Of a stretch of DNA of 64,000 nt, positions 51,353 to 63,914 are shown piece after piece. This DNA is from Wuchereria bancrofti (taxonomy: Eukaryota > Nematoda > Chromadorea > Rhabditida > Onchocercidae). The position numbers and the translations under genes are program-made. The notes beneath the pieces are model-generated. The model was not told where the DNA came from. It ran no database searches and saw only the letters and a list, made by a program, of their open reading frames with translations. Within the stretch, counting starts at the first letter, position 1, and the number at the start of each line of letters is the position of its first letter. The stretch spans positions 4,851,564-4,915,563 of the forward strand of contig SSBO01000012.1 in assembly GCA_005281725.1 (NCBI GenBank), in the 5' to 3' direction.

Positions 51353-54300
51353 ATGGATTGCTCCTTATGGCCTCGATATGCCGCAGCAGCTGCCTACAGT
51401 CCGGCAGGAACCGCTGTACCGAATCCAGCTGCTGGTGCTGCAAGTGCTGCTGCCGCTGCCGCCGCCGCTGCTGCTCTTTATACTCAACCATTTACCAGTA
51501 ATAACTCTCATATTATAGTGTACTTTTAAACAAAACTGTTGCAGTATATATCCTGAATCAATTATAAAAAACAGTAAATATCCTAAAAAGTACCAACTCC
51601 TCAGTAAGCTTATACATTTTGTATCAAAAACCATTATACGCACTAGTAATAAGCTACTACGATGTCTCTTTTGAATGCATTCACTTTATTCGTAAATATC
51701 AAGAAAGCGACTCGCTGCAAACTTGGGATTTAAGAAATTCTTCCATTTAGCAGAATGAATTACAGAAGTTATAGAATAAACTATCGTTTCTGATGTCAGG
51801 TCACACAGGAGTCAATCAACTCGGAGGAGTTTTTGTTAATGGACGGCCTCTACCGGATCATATCCGGAATCGAATTGTTGAATTAGCACATCAAGGTGTT
51901 CGTCCCTGCGACATCTCACGGCAATTACGGGTATCACACGGGTGTGTATCGAAGATACTTGGCCGTTACTATGAGACTGGATCCATTCGACCAGGTCCTT
52001 CCTCCTTTTTCATGCCAAAAATTCAAAGAATATATATAATGCTGTATAAAAACAGTGTTTTATTTTTCATTTGCTTATAGTAAATAGATTCAGAAATTTT
52101 TAATTCCTAATTTCTTCTGTGAAGTGTACCTAATATCAGAGGAACGCAGCAATTCTTGTTATAACAGTCTAGATTCCAAGTTATACTCATTGCCAGAACC
52201 CCTATTGCACGATGACACCCAAATTCGAAATATTCATATTTTTGGAGTTTTAGGATTTCTTTAAGCTACTAAGAAACATTTGTTGATTTGTTGACAATTA
52301 TTTCTTGATTTTTTAGATTATCCAGAACATGGGATCATAAAATTGTTAGGTTTAAAATTTTTGTCCTTTTATCCACACATTTTAGGTGTTATTGGCGGGT
52401 CAAAGCCGAAAGTAGCCACACCAAAAGTTGTTCAAACAATTGCCGCTTATAAAAGAGCTAATCCGACAATGTTTGCCTGGGAAATTCGAGAAAAATTGTT
52501 AGAGGTGATTGCATTCTGATTTCTTTATTCATTTTCCAGATTTCGTCTTGCCCTTACTTTTTTGAAACTATTAGATCTAGTTTTTGAAAAGTAATTTTAA
52601 TAGCTAGGCAATCGTTACTATGTACTCCACGATTTTTTCTATCCTTTTCGATCTATATCCTTAAAAAAATCTTTGATAGCTATTAGGTACCATGGTACTT
52701 GCACTCGGTTTTTTTCGCAACTTAAATGAGTTGTTCTAACGTGGGATACTTTGTGTTCCAGATGGAATTCTTGGTTTTTTTTAAATATCAATTTTGTGTA
52801 TTCCAATGATCTGAAGACAAAAGAGAAAAACTCTTTTTGGTGCTAAACCTTCATCTAATACAAAAATCATTAATTATATCTATGAACAAGCTTTTCGCTT
52901 TCAGAAGACCACAATCAGCAAAAAAAATCCAAAACCATTTTTGTGCCGAAACTTGCTACTTAATTTAAATTCGACTTTATTTTCAAAGATTTTCAACTGA
53001 AGTGAAATTTAAATTAAAAACTAAGAAAAATATGGAAGCATCAAAATTCACTGAAATTCTCGAAAGAATTATTGCATGAAAGGAAACGGGGATTAATAAT
53101 TTGAGTATATGAATCTTCCTCTTAATCTGAAGGCCGGTGTTAACGGTATGAAATGCACTCCTAATTCAATGCTAACCAAATTTAGGAACGAGTGTGTGAT
53201 TCAGAAAATGTGCCAAGCGTATCTTCAATTAATCGGATCGTTCGGAATAAATCATCCATGGATCGCTTATCAGAAAGAACCCTTCAGCAAACAGCTTTTT
53301 TAGCACCGACAACTCCCTATTCTATCAATGAGCTTCTAGGTTTCGAACAGCCTTCTAAAGTCTGTTTTCTGGAATCTCCCATTACCACTTCATTTTGAGA
53401 ATGACTAGTTCTGGATTTTTCTCATAGGATCAATTTTATTTGCGCTTTATTAAGATGGAAAACGTTGCAACCTCGATTTCTGAAATAGTCAATGACAAAA
53501 TAATTCCGTTTTTTTGTTACAGGAAGAAAATTTATTTTTTAGTTTAAAATTTTCCCCCTTCTATTTTTTTTCCCCAGTGTTCTCTCTCCCATCATTCCTC
53601 TGCTGTTAGTATCACCGCCCCTAGATGGCCATCAGCCAGCGCAGCGTATGCTTCTTCAGCTTCATCACTCATCTGTTTGCAAATTAAATTGTTTCAAGAG
53701 CAGCGTGGACAATTCCCAAACAGCGCAGCAGTTAGCAACAAATTTTAAAACGACGAATAAAAATGCATTTGCTTCACGTCTTCATGCTTCTCTAGGTGAC
53801 CTCTTACGTTATATGCAAATGTTTAAACTTCACTTTTAAAAATTGGAAAGTAAAAATTGGGAACTATCTGCAATAATCAAGAATTGAATAATATAGTGAA
53901 CAAAGTGCTCAGTATTGGGAATCGACATAAATAGTGTCTATTTTACAAATTAGTTGATAATTGAATCTTATGTAGTGTTTTTCAGACGTATGATATTTTT
54001 AAATTATTATTTTTAAAAGCTTAGTAACATATTAATGCCTTAATTAATTATTTTTGCTTGAAGTTTATTGATTTAAAGTTATAATTAATTTCAAAATCTG
54101 TTAAGTATTTTTGAATAAAAAAGCAAGCTTTCCTATTGTAAACAATTTTTATAGAAAAAGGCTGGGAAGGAACAGGTCCTACAGTAATCACATCATCATC
54201 AAATACAAATTCTCAAACATATTTTGGTAAGTGTTCGAATTTGTTAGTCGTTTTGTCATTTGTCGCTCTCATCGCAGTTGTACCATAAATAAAGGGAATT

Positions 54301-55340
54301 TATGTAATACTACTTAAACTGCAATTTTATTTAAAAGGTCTTCTTTCGCAAAAAAAACTCATAATTATCAACCCTATATTTGAGGAATGAAGAAATCGGA
54401 CTTATTTATATTATAGAAGATACCGATAACAGGAATCGGAATTAGCAGTAATAACTGTTTGATGAAAGTAATATGTAATTAATCAGGCTAGCTTACTTTG
54501 TCTGTACGAAATGGCTCCTCTTCTGATTGCTCACTCATCTCTATGGGTTAAAAAAACAGTTTGCCCAATCCGGAACATGCAGTTCATTCAATTATGATAT
54601 GAAATCCATTACTTCAAACTAAACCATTTCCCATCGAAAGGTGATTGATTCCGTACTTGAAATAAACCATATATATGGACAACCACTTAAAAAATTTTAC
54701 ACCTATTTTGGCGAAATTATTGCAAAAATTTACAACTGAAACAATAATTTTACACCTGAAAAACCGGAACAGTTGGTTGATCAGTTAAAACGTATTAATT
54801 AACATCCAGTTTTGTCTCAGCTGTACTCTTTTCAAAATTTTAAGAACTCCTATGTATCTTTTTTCTACATTTGGTCTACCAGCTACTTTATCATGTGAAT
54901 TTTCACTTTGACCAGATGTCGTCTTAGTAGCTTCACATATTGAAACATTAAATTATACCATTTAGTGATATTAACAACGGTGGGAATAAAGAATCTGTGA
55001 CTTATTCAGCTGAAATTGTTAATCAAAGCTTCTGGTGAATTCTTTAAATGTTTAACAACACTACCTTATATTTACCATTCCTGTTAGGCATGCAGTGTGT
55101 TCGTTTCTAGTTCATGAACCTCAATATCTACTGAAGGAAGGATTTTTAGACGGATTTCTCGGTGATCGCTGGGCAGATTCGACACGAAATCCTGGATGTA
55201 TGCTACCAGGCAACATTAACCTCAATATAAACTCGAACAATAGTCGGAGTAATGCTAGCATCAGCATGCCATCTGCTACATCAATGCGAACATCTTCGTA
55301 TGTATTGTATTCATCCACAACCGCCGCTGGTTCGTATTAA
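51353..55340 (+). CDS. Pax2/5/8-class paired-domain transcription factor
   Basis: Seven exons: 51353-51497, 51800-51994, 52386-52504, 53186-53359, 53578-53704, 54155-54226, 55096-55340; 1077 nt, 358 residues, all phases consistent. Residues 1-48 are alanine-rich with an almost pure alanine run. The paired domain covers about 49-176 ([85 protein letters not shown]) and is of the Pax2/5/8 type by its closely matching sequence. An octapeptide YSINELLG (about 198-205) follows. No homeodomain is seen. C. elegans has two genes of this class, egl-38 and pax-2, which pattern organs such as the vulva, uterus and excretory system; this could be orthologous to either. Exons 5 and 6 are less certain than 1-4. 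The C-terminus ends in [15 protein letters not shown], reminiscent of the Y/S-rich end of vertebrate Pax2/5/8; see the alternative exon near 58973. Confidence 0.92.
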
Positions 55341-58300
55341 ATGATTGTTCTATTGAGTTCATATCGCTTTGTTTTTCTCTCTATTACTAGATGATATTAT
55401 ATCAAGACTTCCAAATATGTAGATTTTTGTGGAAATAAATGCCATTTATTGATTTTTGTTTTCTTTAATTAACTATAAAACATAGTATTTTATGGATATC
55501 CATTAGTTGCAATTCCTACATCTATTTGAAAACCGGAATCTAGGTCTAACTTGTACAGTTAAAATTATTAATATTAAATCATCGATAGTTTAACATTTAA
55601 ACTTCAAATCATGAAGTTACGGACATGAAATGAAAGACAAGAATTTTAAATAAATTTCAAAAATTAGGTAGTGGAGAGTGATACACTGTGCAAATTATAT
55701 GAGGTCTGCTTGATGTTTCAGAGAAGAACAAAAGGACGGGATATCCATCGGGGATTGAAGCTCATTTACTTAACGTATTTCTACTTCCAAATCACTATAA
55801 CAACATTAGCGCCTTCTTTTTTCCATCATCCAATTCATTGTTACAATCGCTTCTTCAGTAATGGGAACATTCTAAAGTGCTTTCGATTCATTTCTGAAAG
55901 CAATATTCCCTTCTTCCCATCTAATCATCTTTCTCCTCTCACATAGCCTTTTCTAAACTATCTTGATTACTTAAGTTAGAAATTCCAGTACAAAAAATAT
56001 GAAATTTGATTACTGCTCCACTGAACATGACTTATCAACAATATCACAGAAAGATAGTAATTAAAGGATAAAAGAAGTACAACTTGTTTAACTGTCCAAA
56101 AACGAGATTTATCTGAAATGGTAAAATTAAACGATATAGGAAAATGAAAGATACCTGTCGCATATTAGACAGGAAATGAATAAATGTTGAAAAAAGTGAC
56201 ATCGCTTATGTTTCTGTTTGTACACGACTGTGTTTATGTGCTTCTGATATCCTTCGTATGTTTCTCTTCACATTCATAGTTACCTTGAGCCATCCAAAAA
56301 AAAAAATGTCATTCATCCTCGACGGTCGGTTGCCTAAAAACTGTCAACATTTCACGCTTTTATGGTCAATTTCAATCTCGATTTCTTTTTTCAACCAAAA
56401 TTGCAAGCAAGCTAGGGGTAATGTCAGTAGTTGTTATTATGGTTACTAAGAATTATGAATTATTGATATTATAGCATGGAAAGAAGAAATGATTTCTCTT
56501 AGAAAGAAAGATAACAAATAACTCACTAGTTTTTTAAAAACTTGTTCGCTTCTGATTAACCACGCAAAACATTCAGTTAATTCATTTTTTGTTTTATCAT
56601 ACATTTAATTTGAATCATCACTTAGCCAGTTGGCTCATTTTTCCACTTTTGTTTTAAGGACAGTTGTAATAAGGCCGTTAGATAGTTGAATCGCTTGCTT
56701 ATTCCTAATAAGATATAAGTGTAAAAGAACATCTGAAAAACAAATTGCTGATTAAAAAAATTTAAAATGAGAAGTGGGTATACAAGAGTGTGACACAAAA
56801 GATATAAATCAACAGAAGAATCATACCAATTCTTGATTCTTGAAAATACTTCCTGATCCATCAACTATTTTTTTTTTGTTCAAATAAAAGGTTGGAAGAA
56901 AGTAATGACACAGAATAGATTTAAACAACAATATTAACGCCCTCATCGTTCATCCACAAATGTGCTATTTTTGCCAATTTGAACTACAAAATCTTAACAA
57001 AACTAGCCGATATTACGGCATCGAGTCATTTTAGCATTATGTTATATTCAGTCCTCCTTCTTCGATTCCTTTTTTATTTCCCTACACTTAAATCTTGTTT
57101 TCTCCCACTCTACGATTTCGTAAGTCAATTTTGAGACATTAACAAAAATTAACTTAAACGTTCAAATTTAACTTATAGAAGACTGGAAATAAGCGGATGA
57201 AAACTTTACAACGCCTGTGTCTTACGGAAATTGTCTGATTTATTAACAGTGTTAGACGATAAAACACTTTTGAGATTATTTACAAAACTACGGCTTCAGA
57301 GAATACGCTTGTTGATTGTTAGTTATGATTATCGGATAATATTTAACTAGAAGTGGGCGGAGACCGGGAGGAAAGGAAAATAGTTGGGTCACAACTGAAG
57401 TATACCCAGGTAAGGTCACCGACTTTTACCGGAAGTGCTTGGTTGTCGACATCTAGCTGTTAACAGATCAATGACGTTCATCATACAAATAGATGAGGGA
57501 TACTTGAAATTAAATAGTACACGATGTGAATAAGTGGGACGCTGAAGGGATTTGTCGACAGTCAGAGGATTGCCGAGAACGATGAATTTTAGTCATTGAC
57601 TACCTGTTTAATTCACAAACTTTTCATATTACTCAGCCATAAATTGCTTTTCTATTATTATTGTCACCGTCAGCTTGCCGAATTGTCAAAGAAGTTAGGG
57701 AGGTGAATAGAATTACCTATATCATTGGACGGATATACATCGAGATATTTCAAATTAAAAATGGAAATCACTAAACGATTTTTTTATTTGAAATGCTATA
57801 TCCAGTGAATGACTTCCGCAGCAACTGTGATAATCACACCACTGGTTTTTGACCAACAAGGCGTTTATGGAAATTCTGACAAAAATTATCTTCTAACAAT
57901 CGCATAGTTCCAAAGAGTTGAAGAGATCTGTTGAAAACACTATTTTTGAGGATATTTATAAGGATCGTTATGATTTGATCATACAAAGTTTACTCAGCAA
58001 ATAGTGTTTCAAAAATTTGATCACTTTTAAGGTCTTTTAGGAACAATTTATGTGACTGTGTAAGCTGCTCCTGTCAATAAAATTTTCACAACAAAGTTAC
58101 ATGTTAAATTTTGATTAAAAATTAGGAATCCAAATAGATTTTATGTTAAGTAACATTGAATGGCGAATAATATATTAAGGTTTCGCTTGTCAAGTAGCGA
58201 TATTATACAGCTAGAACTATAAGACGCAAATAGCTAAGTAGAAAGGCGATAACACTAAAGATGAAGGTCATATAAACCCAGGAGCTAAACAGCATGAATA

Positions 58301-58972
58301 ACTAAATCAACTGCAATGTTTAATCATTAATGCAGTTATTTCCTGAATATTGACCACAGTTATCTTCTGAATTTTTATTTCAAAACCACTAATTGGACCA
58401 GAAAATCTGTTTGTATAGCGTATCAGTTCATCTGCATCGCAGCAAGATAAAGAGCAAATTATAAAAAGAAAAAATAAGTACGATCTATTCCTGACAGATG
58501 AAAACCCGAGACAATTTCTAATGTTTTATCAGCCAACTTTTCCTTTATTATTACTTAGTTACCACCAAAATTTCTATTCTTTTCATCTGATTGGTAACAG
58601 CTACTATAGTTCCTTTTAGCTCTTTTTTAAAGATAAGCAAATTTTTGTGATAAATGATTCATGGAAAATGAGAAAAAAAACAGTTATCGAAGAAGTTTCT
58701 TGAAGAAATAGTACCGTACTTTGCAATCCAACTCGTATATATAAACATTACAACTTCAAATACTACAACCCTAACAAACCTGTCGATTCAAAAAAAGAAA
58801 AACATTATGCGAACTAAGATTTATGTTAAAAGCGCAGAAATTCAGAACAATGTAAAAGACTTCCAAATTCAACCTAAGTGATATCTCATTTTTGGTACCT
58901 GAAGGCCATAACTTATCGATAACTTTCACAGCTTTCACTGCTTAGGTGAACAGTTTCTTTACTCGTTTTCAG
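55341..58972. other. Gap after Pax, no firm gene
   Basis: I see no recognisable gene. A short stretch 57353-57410 ends in a perfect donor CCCAG|GTAAGG, follows an acceptor-like CTAG and is open in two frames, so it may be an exon of an unresolved transcript. The other frames (55671-55946, 56258-56449, and 56622-56864 minus) lack motifs. Confidence 0.4.
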
Positions 58973-59070
58973 AAATACGAGAATACATAGAAGCGAGCCA
59001 CACTCTTAATATTGATCCAAACACAGTAGCAACACGTGGCTATTCATATTACCACGGCCGTGATAAGTGA
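58973..59070 (+). CDS. Candidate alternative last exon of the Pax gene
   Basis: After TTTTCAG, 98 nt read EIREYIEASHTLNIDPNTVA then TRGYSYYHGRDK and a TGA. The composition is protein-like and the entry phase (needs one base from the previous exon) matches both Pax exon 6 (ending at 54226) and a GTTCGT donor inside exon 7 at about 55331. The YSYYHG ending fits a Pax C-terminus in style. It could also be the end of an otherwise unseen gene. Confidence 0.4.
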
Positions 59071-60122
59071 GGAAATGGTAGTTGTATAGCGTAGGGTTTT
59101 CAGTATGGAAGGTGGGAAGGGGCCTGGATTAGTTGTGGTGGGATTCTTTTCTTTCATATGTAGCGTTAATAAAGAGTGGTTCAGATTGCGCAGTTTTAGG
59201 TGGTAGGAGGAGGTTGTTGTTGAGATGAAAAGGGTTTACTGAAGCGATCAATTTCTGTCTCATTTTACTTCAGTTCAGATAGTCCCTATTTCTAATTCAG
59301 CATGAAGTTACACTTATAAGATGAAACATATATTCACTGTGCTTTGGAAATAAGGAGTGGCGTTGTGGTCTCTGTTACTACTGAAGCATTAAACACATTT
59401 AATAACTTATTCGTTGGAGTTTTCATCAGTTTTCCAAAAACGTGTTGATGAGCAGCTTGATTTAACGTGAGATGTCGCGTATACTCAACATATGACTGTT
59501 TTACTTGATTGAATGGGAAAACGACGTAATAAGAACAAAGCCGATCGAGATTTTGCTGTTTTCTCCTCCGTTTCACACAAAACTGGTACCTCTTTTTCCC
59601 CTTCTCAGTGAAGACAAAAATTGTCATTGCAAATCTCATTTTTAGTTTTGGTCTTTAACTGCATAAAGATTAAATAGTCCGAAATTTAGAAGGACCAGTG
59701 AGAGTTATCTTCAGAGGTGTTTTGATTTCCGGAATTTGTAACTTAAACTGTTAGCTATGTTGACTACTGGTTGAAATAAACTATCGTATGAATTTGAAAT
59801 AAACTATGTTGACTACTGGTTGAAACGTTGAAATAAACTATCATATTTTTCTCCTTACTCCGTACACCATGGTGTAGGTGTATTAAGAGGTAATGGATTT
59901 ATTAAAAAAGTCATTCCTCAAAAGGAAAATGCCTTTGTAATAAAAGAGCGAAGTTTAAAGAAAAGGAGGTATGGCGAGTGGTTCTTCCGCAGAACTCCAA
60001 ATAAAAAAAATTTAATTAAGATTAAGAGCGAATTGAACGCAACTTCGCGTTTCTTTACCTTAACTCATAAATTTTCCAATATAATTGATATATCAATTTA
60101 AACTTCAGTGCTACAATATTCA
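59071..60122. other. Intergenic region upstream of IFRD gene
   Basis: An open minus-strand frame at 59334-59639 (101 codons, K/R/T/V-rich) starts with ATG but shows no family signal and no splice partner. A 49-bp tandem duplication lies at 59755. Confidence 0.4.
59755..59850. repeat. Two-copy tandem repeat, 49-bp unit
   Basis: CTATGTTGACTACTGGTTGA starts at 59755 and 59804, and GAAATAAACTATC occurs after each; the second copy has a short insertion. Located about 300 bp before the IFRD start. Confidence 0.85.
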
Positions 60123-62702
60123 ATGCTTTCAGTCGTGGAAGTGGGCAGTGATGACAGTGATAATGCATCCTGTGTTACACATTTGACACTGGATTATGAT
60201 ACACGTAGCGCTGGTAAGGAATCTAAGTAGTTTACGGAAGCCCAGACTGACAGCAGATTTGAATTTAACGAAATTTACTAGGTCGGAATTACACGATAAT
60301 ATATATAGATCTAAATCTCAGCCTTTGTTCCGAATTGAACTGTTTCTCAATACTGTCGTAAAATTGCTGTTTTACTTATAATTTTGCTTAAACTTCGATG
60401 AAGTCATCTCTCGTATACCACTGTATAACATTTTAGATGAAGAGGATTTGAGTGACACAGTGACTCCATCCGATCAGCTGGATGGTTTTCTTGATAAGGC
60501 TACCAACAAAAAGTAAGAACCGATGGAGTGAAGGAGTTTTAACATTGAATAAAATGTGTCGTTAACAGTTTTCTTCTGAAAAGTGGTTTAAATCCGGATA
60601 CATTTTACTGCGTGAATAATAATTTGATATCTTCTTTTTCTTTATTACCAGTACAAAGCGCTTTATATTTCAGTATATCCATCCGTTTTGCTGCAATGGG
60701 TAATATCAAAACTCTATTAACTGAAAAATACATAGCTGTGGACCTCGAAAAATGGACTGCAACCCTAATATATATTACTGATAAAGCGTTACGAAAAACC
60801 GACAAGGAAGCGAAAATTGCTGCTTCTTTGTCTATTCTGATCTCCATTCAATTAGGTCAAGTTGATGGAATTCACTCCCGAATAAATTTCTACCACATTA
60901 TAGTTAGGAGCTTTCTAGAAAGCAGATTCCAGAAACGAGACTTGCTCAATTTTGAAGTTGACGAATGTTTTTTTTTTAACAATCATATTGCATCGATGAT
61001 TCATCAAGAAAATTTTGTCAGTTTTTTGCTAGTCATCCATTTTCAGGAGAAAAGATTGCAAGTGAAATGGAACCGGTCGTCAGTCTTTTGTGCCAGCTAT
61101 GCACTGATCCAGCTCGAAACATCCAGTTGCGTAGCCATTGTGCATGTTCGGTGGCTCTTTGTACTTTTCTGTGCTTGGAACAGCCAACATCAATCCTTGC
61201 ATCCATTGCTACACTGCGGTCTATTTGGGTTACTGCGAAATCAAGTGCTGCTTCTGTAGAGCTGTTTTGTGCAGCTTTATCAGGGTGGTCTCTGCTTATC
61301 CATCAAGTAAGAATAAGATGTTGAAAGGAAAAGAGAAAGCGTCCACTAGTTTATCTACTGGTGGAAGTCACAAACATATTTGTCTTCATTTGGCCACTCG
61401 TGAATCTTGGTTGCACTCTGTAAACTGAATACGGATAAATGTGGAATGCTGCAGGTTTATGGTAGACCCTTCAGATCAATAGGACTATTCCACTAGCCAA
61501 ATTACTAGCGATCTAATAGCAGTTATGTCTGCAGTTCAATTCATACTACTTGTCCGCAATATTTTATCACATTAAGTTGGTGCATTCGCCGTATGCAGGG
61601 AGGATTTTCAGGGAGGACGAGAAGCTTTGAGAGTTGCATTACTAGATGAACCCAAGTTGTCTACGTTTCTCGATGGAATACATGTAAGTAACATAGTATC
61701 CGTTACCATATTTTCATGTTTCGTCAAGAATTTAAGTTAACTATAACTACAGGTGCATTCGTTATATTATATTCATTAAAGCTGGAAATGAGACTGAGTG
61801 CGGGTAAAGCTTTGGCAGTTTTACATGAAGCTGCCGTAATGACATTCGGTGATAAATACCGATTTCCCAACCAGCAGCACCTTCTGGATATTTTTGCAAA
61901 TTTGATAACCGATTCACTGAAGTCCCGAGCCAAGAAAGATCGAAAAGTACAAAAGTTCACGTTCAGGCAGATGTATGCGTCCATAAAGGTAGCCTTCCAT
62001 AATCCCACTGTGTTTTAAAGAACTGTGGTCAAATGACATTTAAAAAAAGTTCATTTCTAGAACATTGGTTTTCACCGTGATTTCTCAAAGATAGGCGTTA
62101 TTTGGGAACTTTACTCTTTTATTAAACACTGCGTAACGAATTTTAAATAGTCAACTATTTATATTTGAGTATTGCATTTTGTGTTTTAACCAATGGGTTT
62201 AATATGCGTCGACGAACTTATAGGGTTTTGGCTATAAGATTTATATTACAAAATAATATTTCAGCAACCATTTGGTAAACAGAAAGGACTGAAAAGACCG
62301 TGAACAATGACTTTCTGTAAAATACTTTGACCTGCTTTCAGGAACAAGAAGCGCCGATATTTGATGTAAGGTTTGGTGATGAAACACTGAGTATTAATTC
62401 ATGTCGAAAGAAACTTTTATATGAATTTATATGTGATGCCTTACATGGCAGCATAATTTCCCATCTGAAAATGAATGCGATTTTAAGAGAACAGTTCGAT
62501 TTAAGACCGACGATTGAAATATTTCCAGTGAAAATGGAAAAACTGCGACGGGTAATTGCATATTTCACTGCGTATGTTTGCTTGGACAACATTATCGAAT
62601 CGTTCTTATGCGATTTTGTTGCAGGTTGCCATACAAAATGCGATCAACAAAACAAGGGATTTGCAGCGGTTAAAGCAGAGAGACAAACGCACCGTATATT
62701 GA
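60123..62702 (+). CDS. Interferon-related developmental regulator (IFRD) family protein
   Basis: Eight exons: 60123-60213, 60437-60512, 60674-60855, 61047-61306, 61612-61683, 61782-61988, 62342-62551, 62625-62702; 1176 nt, 391 residues, phases consistent. The acidic N-terminus (VEVGSDDSDNA, DEEDLSDTVTPSDQ) is followed by the helical IFRD repeat region: KALRKTDKEAKIAASLSILI then SIQLG, the cysteine-rich SLLCQLCTDPARNIQLRSHC block, and LRLSAGKA-like MRLSAGKALAVLHEA. The C-terminal IFRD domain shows ALHGSIISHLKMNAILREQF and a basic end. Animal IFRD1/IFRD2 are about 440-450 residues long, so this is somewhat short. IFRD1 is known as a transcriptional coregulator and IFRD2 as a ribosome-binding translation factor; which role applies is not evident. 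The start ATG lies before CTTTCAG, so an acceptor inside the first codons could mean another first exon. Confidence 0.87.
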
Positions 62703-63243
62703 CTTTTAATTTTAAGAAAAGGCTATGCCTTAAATTGTCTCATTTCAATTTCCTGTTGTTACTATAGCTTGGAACAGGATAAATTCAAAAGCGAAACTTG
62801 TTCTTTGTCTCGCAGGCACACTCTTTTTTGGGATGTTTCTTTGTGTATGTCCTTTTCTTTACCGTTTCCTGCAAAAGCATAGTGAATTTTTGAACAAATT
62901 TTTTTCGGTTAAAGTCGTGCATATGTAATGCATGCCATATGCGAAATCGAATATCATTAATTTTTGAACCTTATCTTGAAGCCACCTATAAGTTTCTCAA
63001 GCTGTATTTTCTTCAGAAAATACAATCGTTACATGTAAGGGAAGCGGAACTTGTGTGGACTCCTATGATGAAGTTTGAGATTTGTTACCAATAAAATTTC
63101 TTTGTGGAAAAAATTCGTAAGCAGTGTAAATTAATATCCCTAGACATAAATACTATAGCACAAATTGTATGTAGCGGCATATATATATATATATATATAA
63201 ATATAAAGTTTTAGATCCCTTTCTATCAAGCAATCGGAAATTG
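62703..63243. other. Gap between convergent IFRD and CTU1 genes
   Basis: Holds both 3' ends and a (TA)n run at 63179-63199. No coding signal. AATAAA occurs at 63091 on the plus strand. Confidence 0.5.
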
Positions 63244-63914
63244 TTAGGAACGAACTACTCCATGACAACCTGAGTGAATGCATTTACGTAGTCTTTGTTT
63301 CTCAAATATTATAAGGAAGAAGTATCTATATATCAGCAAAATGTTTTGTTTTATCAAGATACCATGGAGCCAACTGTGACATGTTTCAACAAATGAATTT
63401 ACCTTTTTGATACCTAAGCTGTAATCGTTCGTAAACAGACCGTGCAGCAAAAGGCATGCTTTACAAAGCTTCTGCGAAGACATGCAGCCACATCTAAAAT
63501 TAAAAAACTGATCTCTGATCATGAATGTCAACGACGACAGTTTTGCATTGAGACAAAACTTATCTTTCACATGTAGTCAATGAGGGGAGCGAAACACCAC
63601 TGCGAGCAGAAATTGTCTCGCCGGATCTTATTAAATCCAAAATCGCCTTCGGTTGTAACCTCTCCAACTTTCTGACATACATTCTGTAAAAAAAAAAATT
63701 GCTCTTGCACCAGTCCATCATGATTCATTTGGCACCGTACTTCCGTAAAATCAAATTTAATTGAATACGTACCTCACGTGATTGCGGAAGGAGTCAGGTG
63801 CATATCTACATTCGGTAGAAAAATAGTCGAGCCTATTGAAGTGTGCGTACATCACAATATCTTTTTCAAAGACATATTTTAGAGGTTTCGTTCGAGGCAA
63901 ACAGCCTTCCAATC
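63244..63914 (-). CDS. tut-1: CTU1/NCS6 cytoplasmic tRNA 2-thiolase, 3' part
   Basis: Four exons within the window: 63773-63914, 63564-63683, 63403-63493, 63244-63300; the 5' part lies beyond the right edge. The blocks [55 protein letters not shown] and the zinc ribbon [19 protein letters not shown] are those of CTU1, in that order. CTU1 with CTU2 makes the 2-thio group of 5-methoxycarbonylmethyl-2-thiouridine at wobble position 34 of Lys, Glu and Gln tRNAs. The short last exon [16 protein letters not shown] is variable in the family and less certain. The exon beginning at 63914 might extend further right, as the frame stays open into 64000. The intron between 63564 and 63493 has an unusual donor (see findings). 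Confidence 0.92.

Noticed and set aside
59334..59639. 101-codon minus-strand frame as a gene
   Set aside because: Begins with ATG but has no recognisable domain, no signal peptide and no neighbouring exon; kept only as a remark in the gap entry.
60605..60847. Minus-strand frame of 80 codons
   Set aside because: Antisense shadow of IFRD exon 3.
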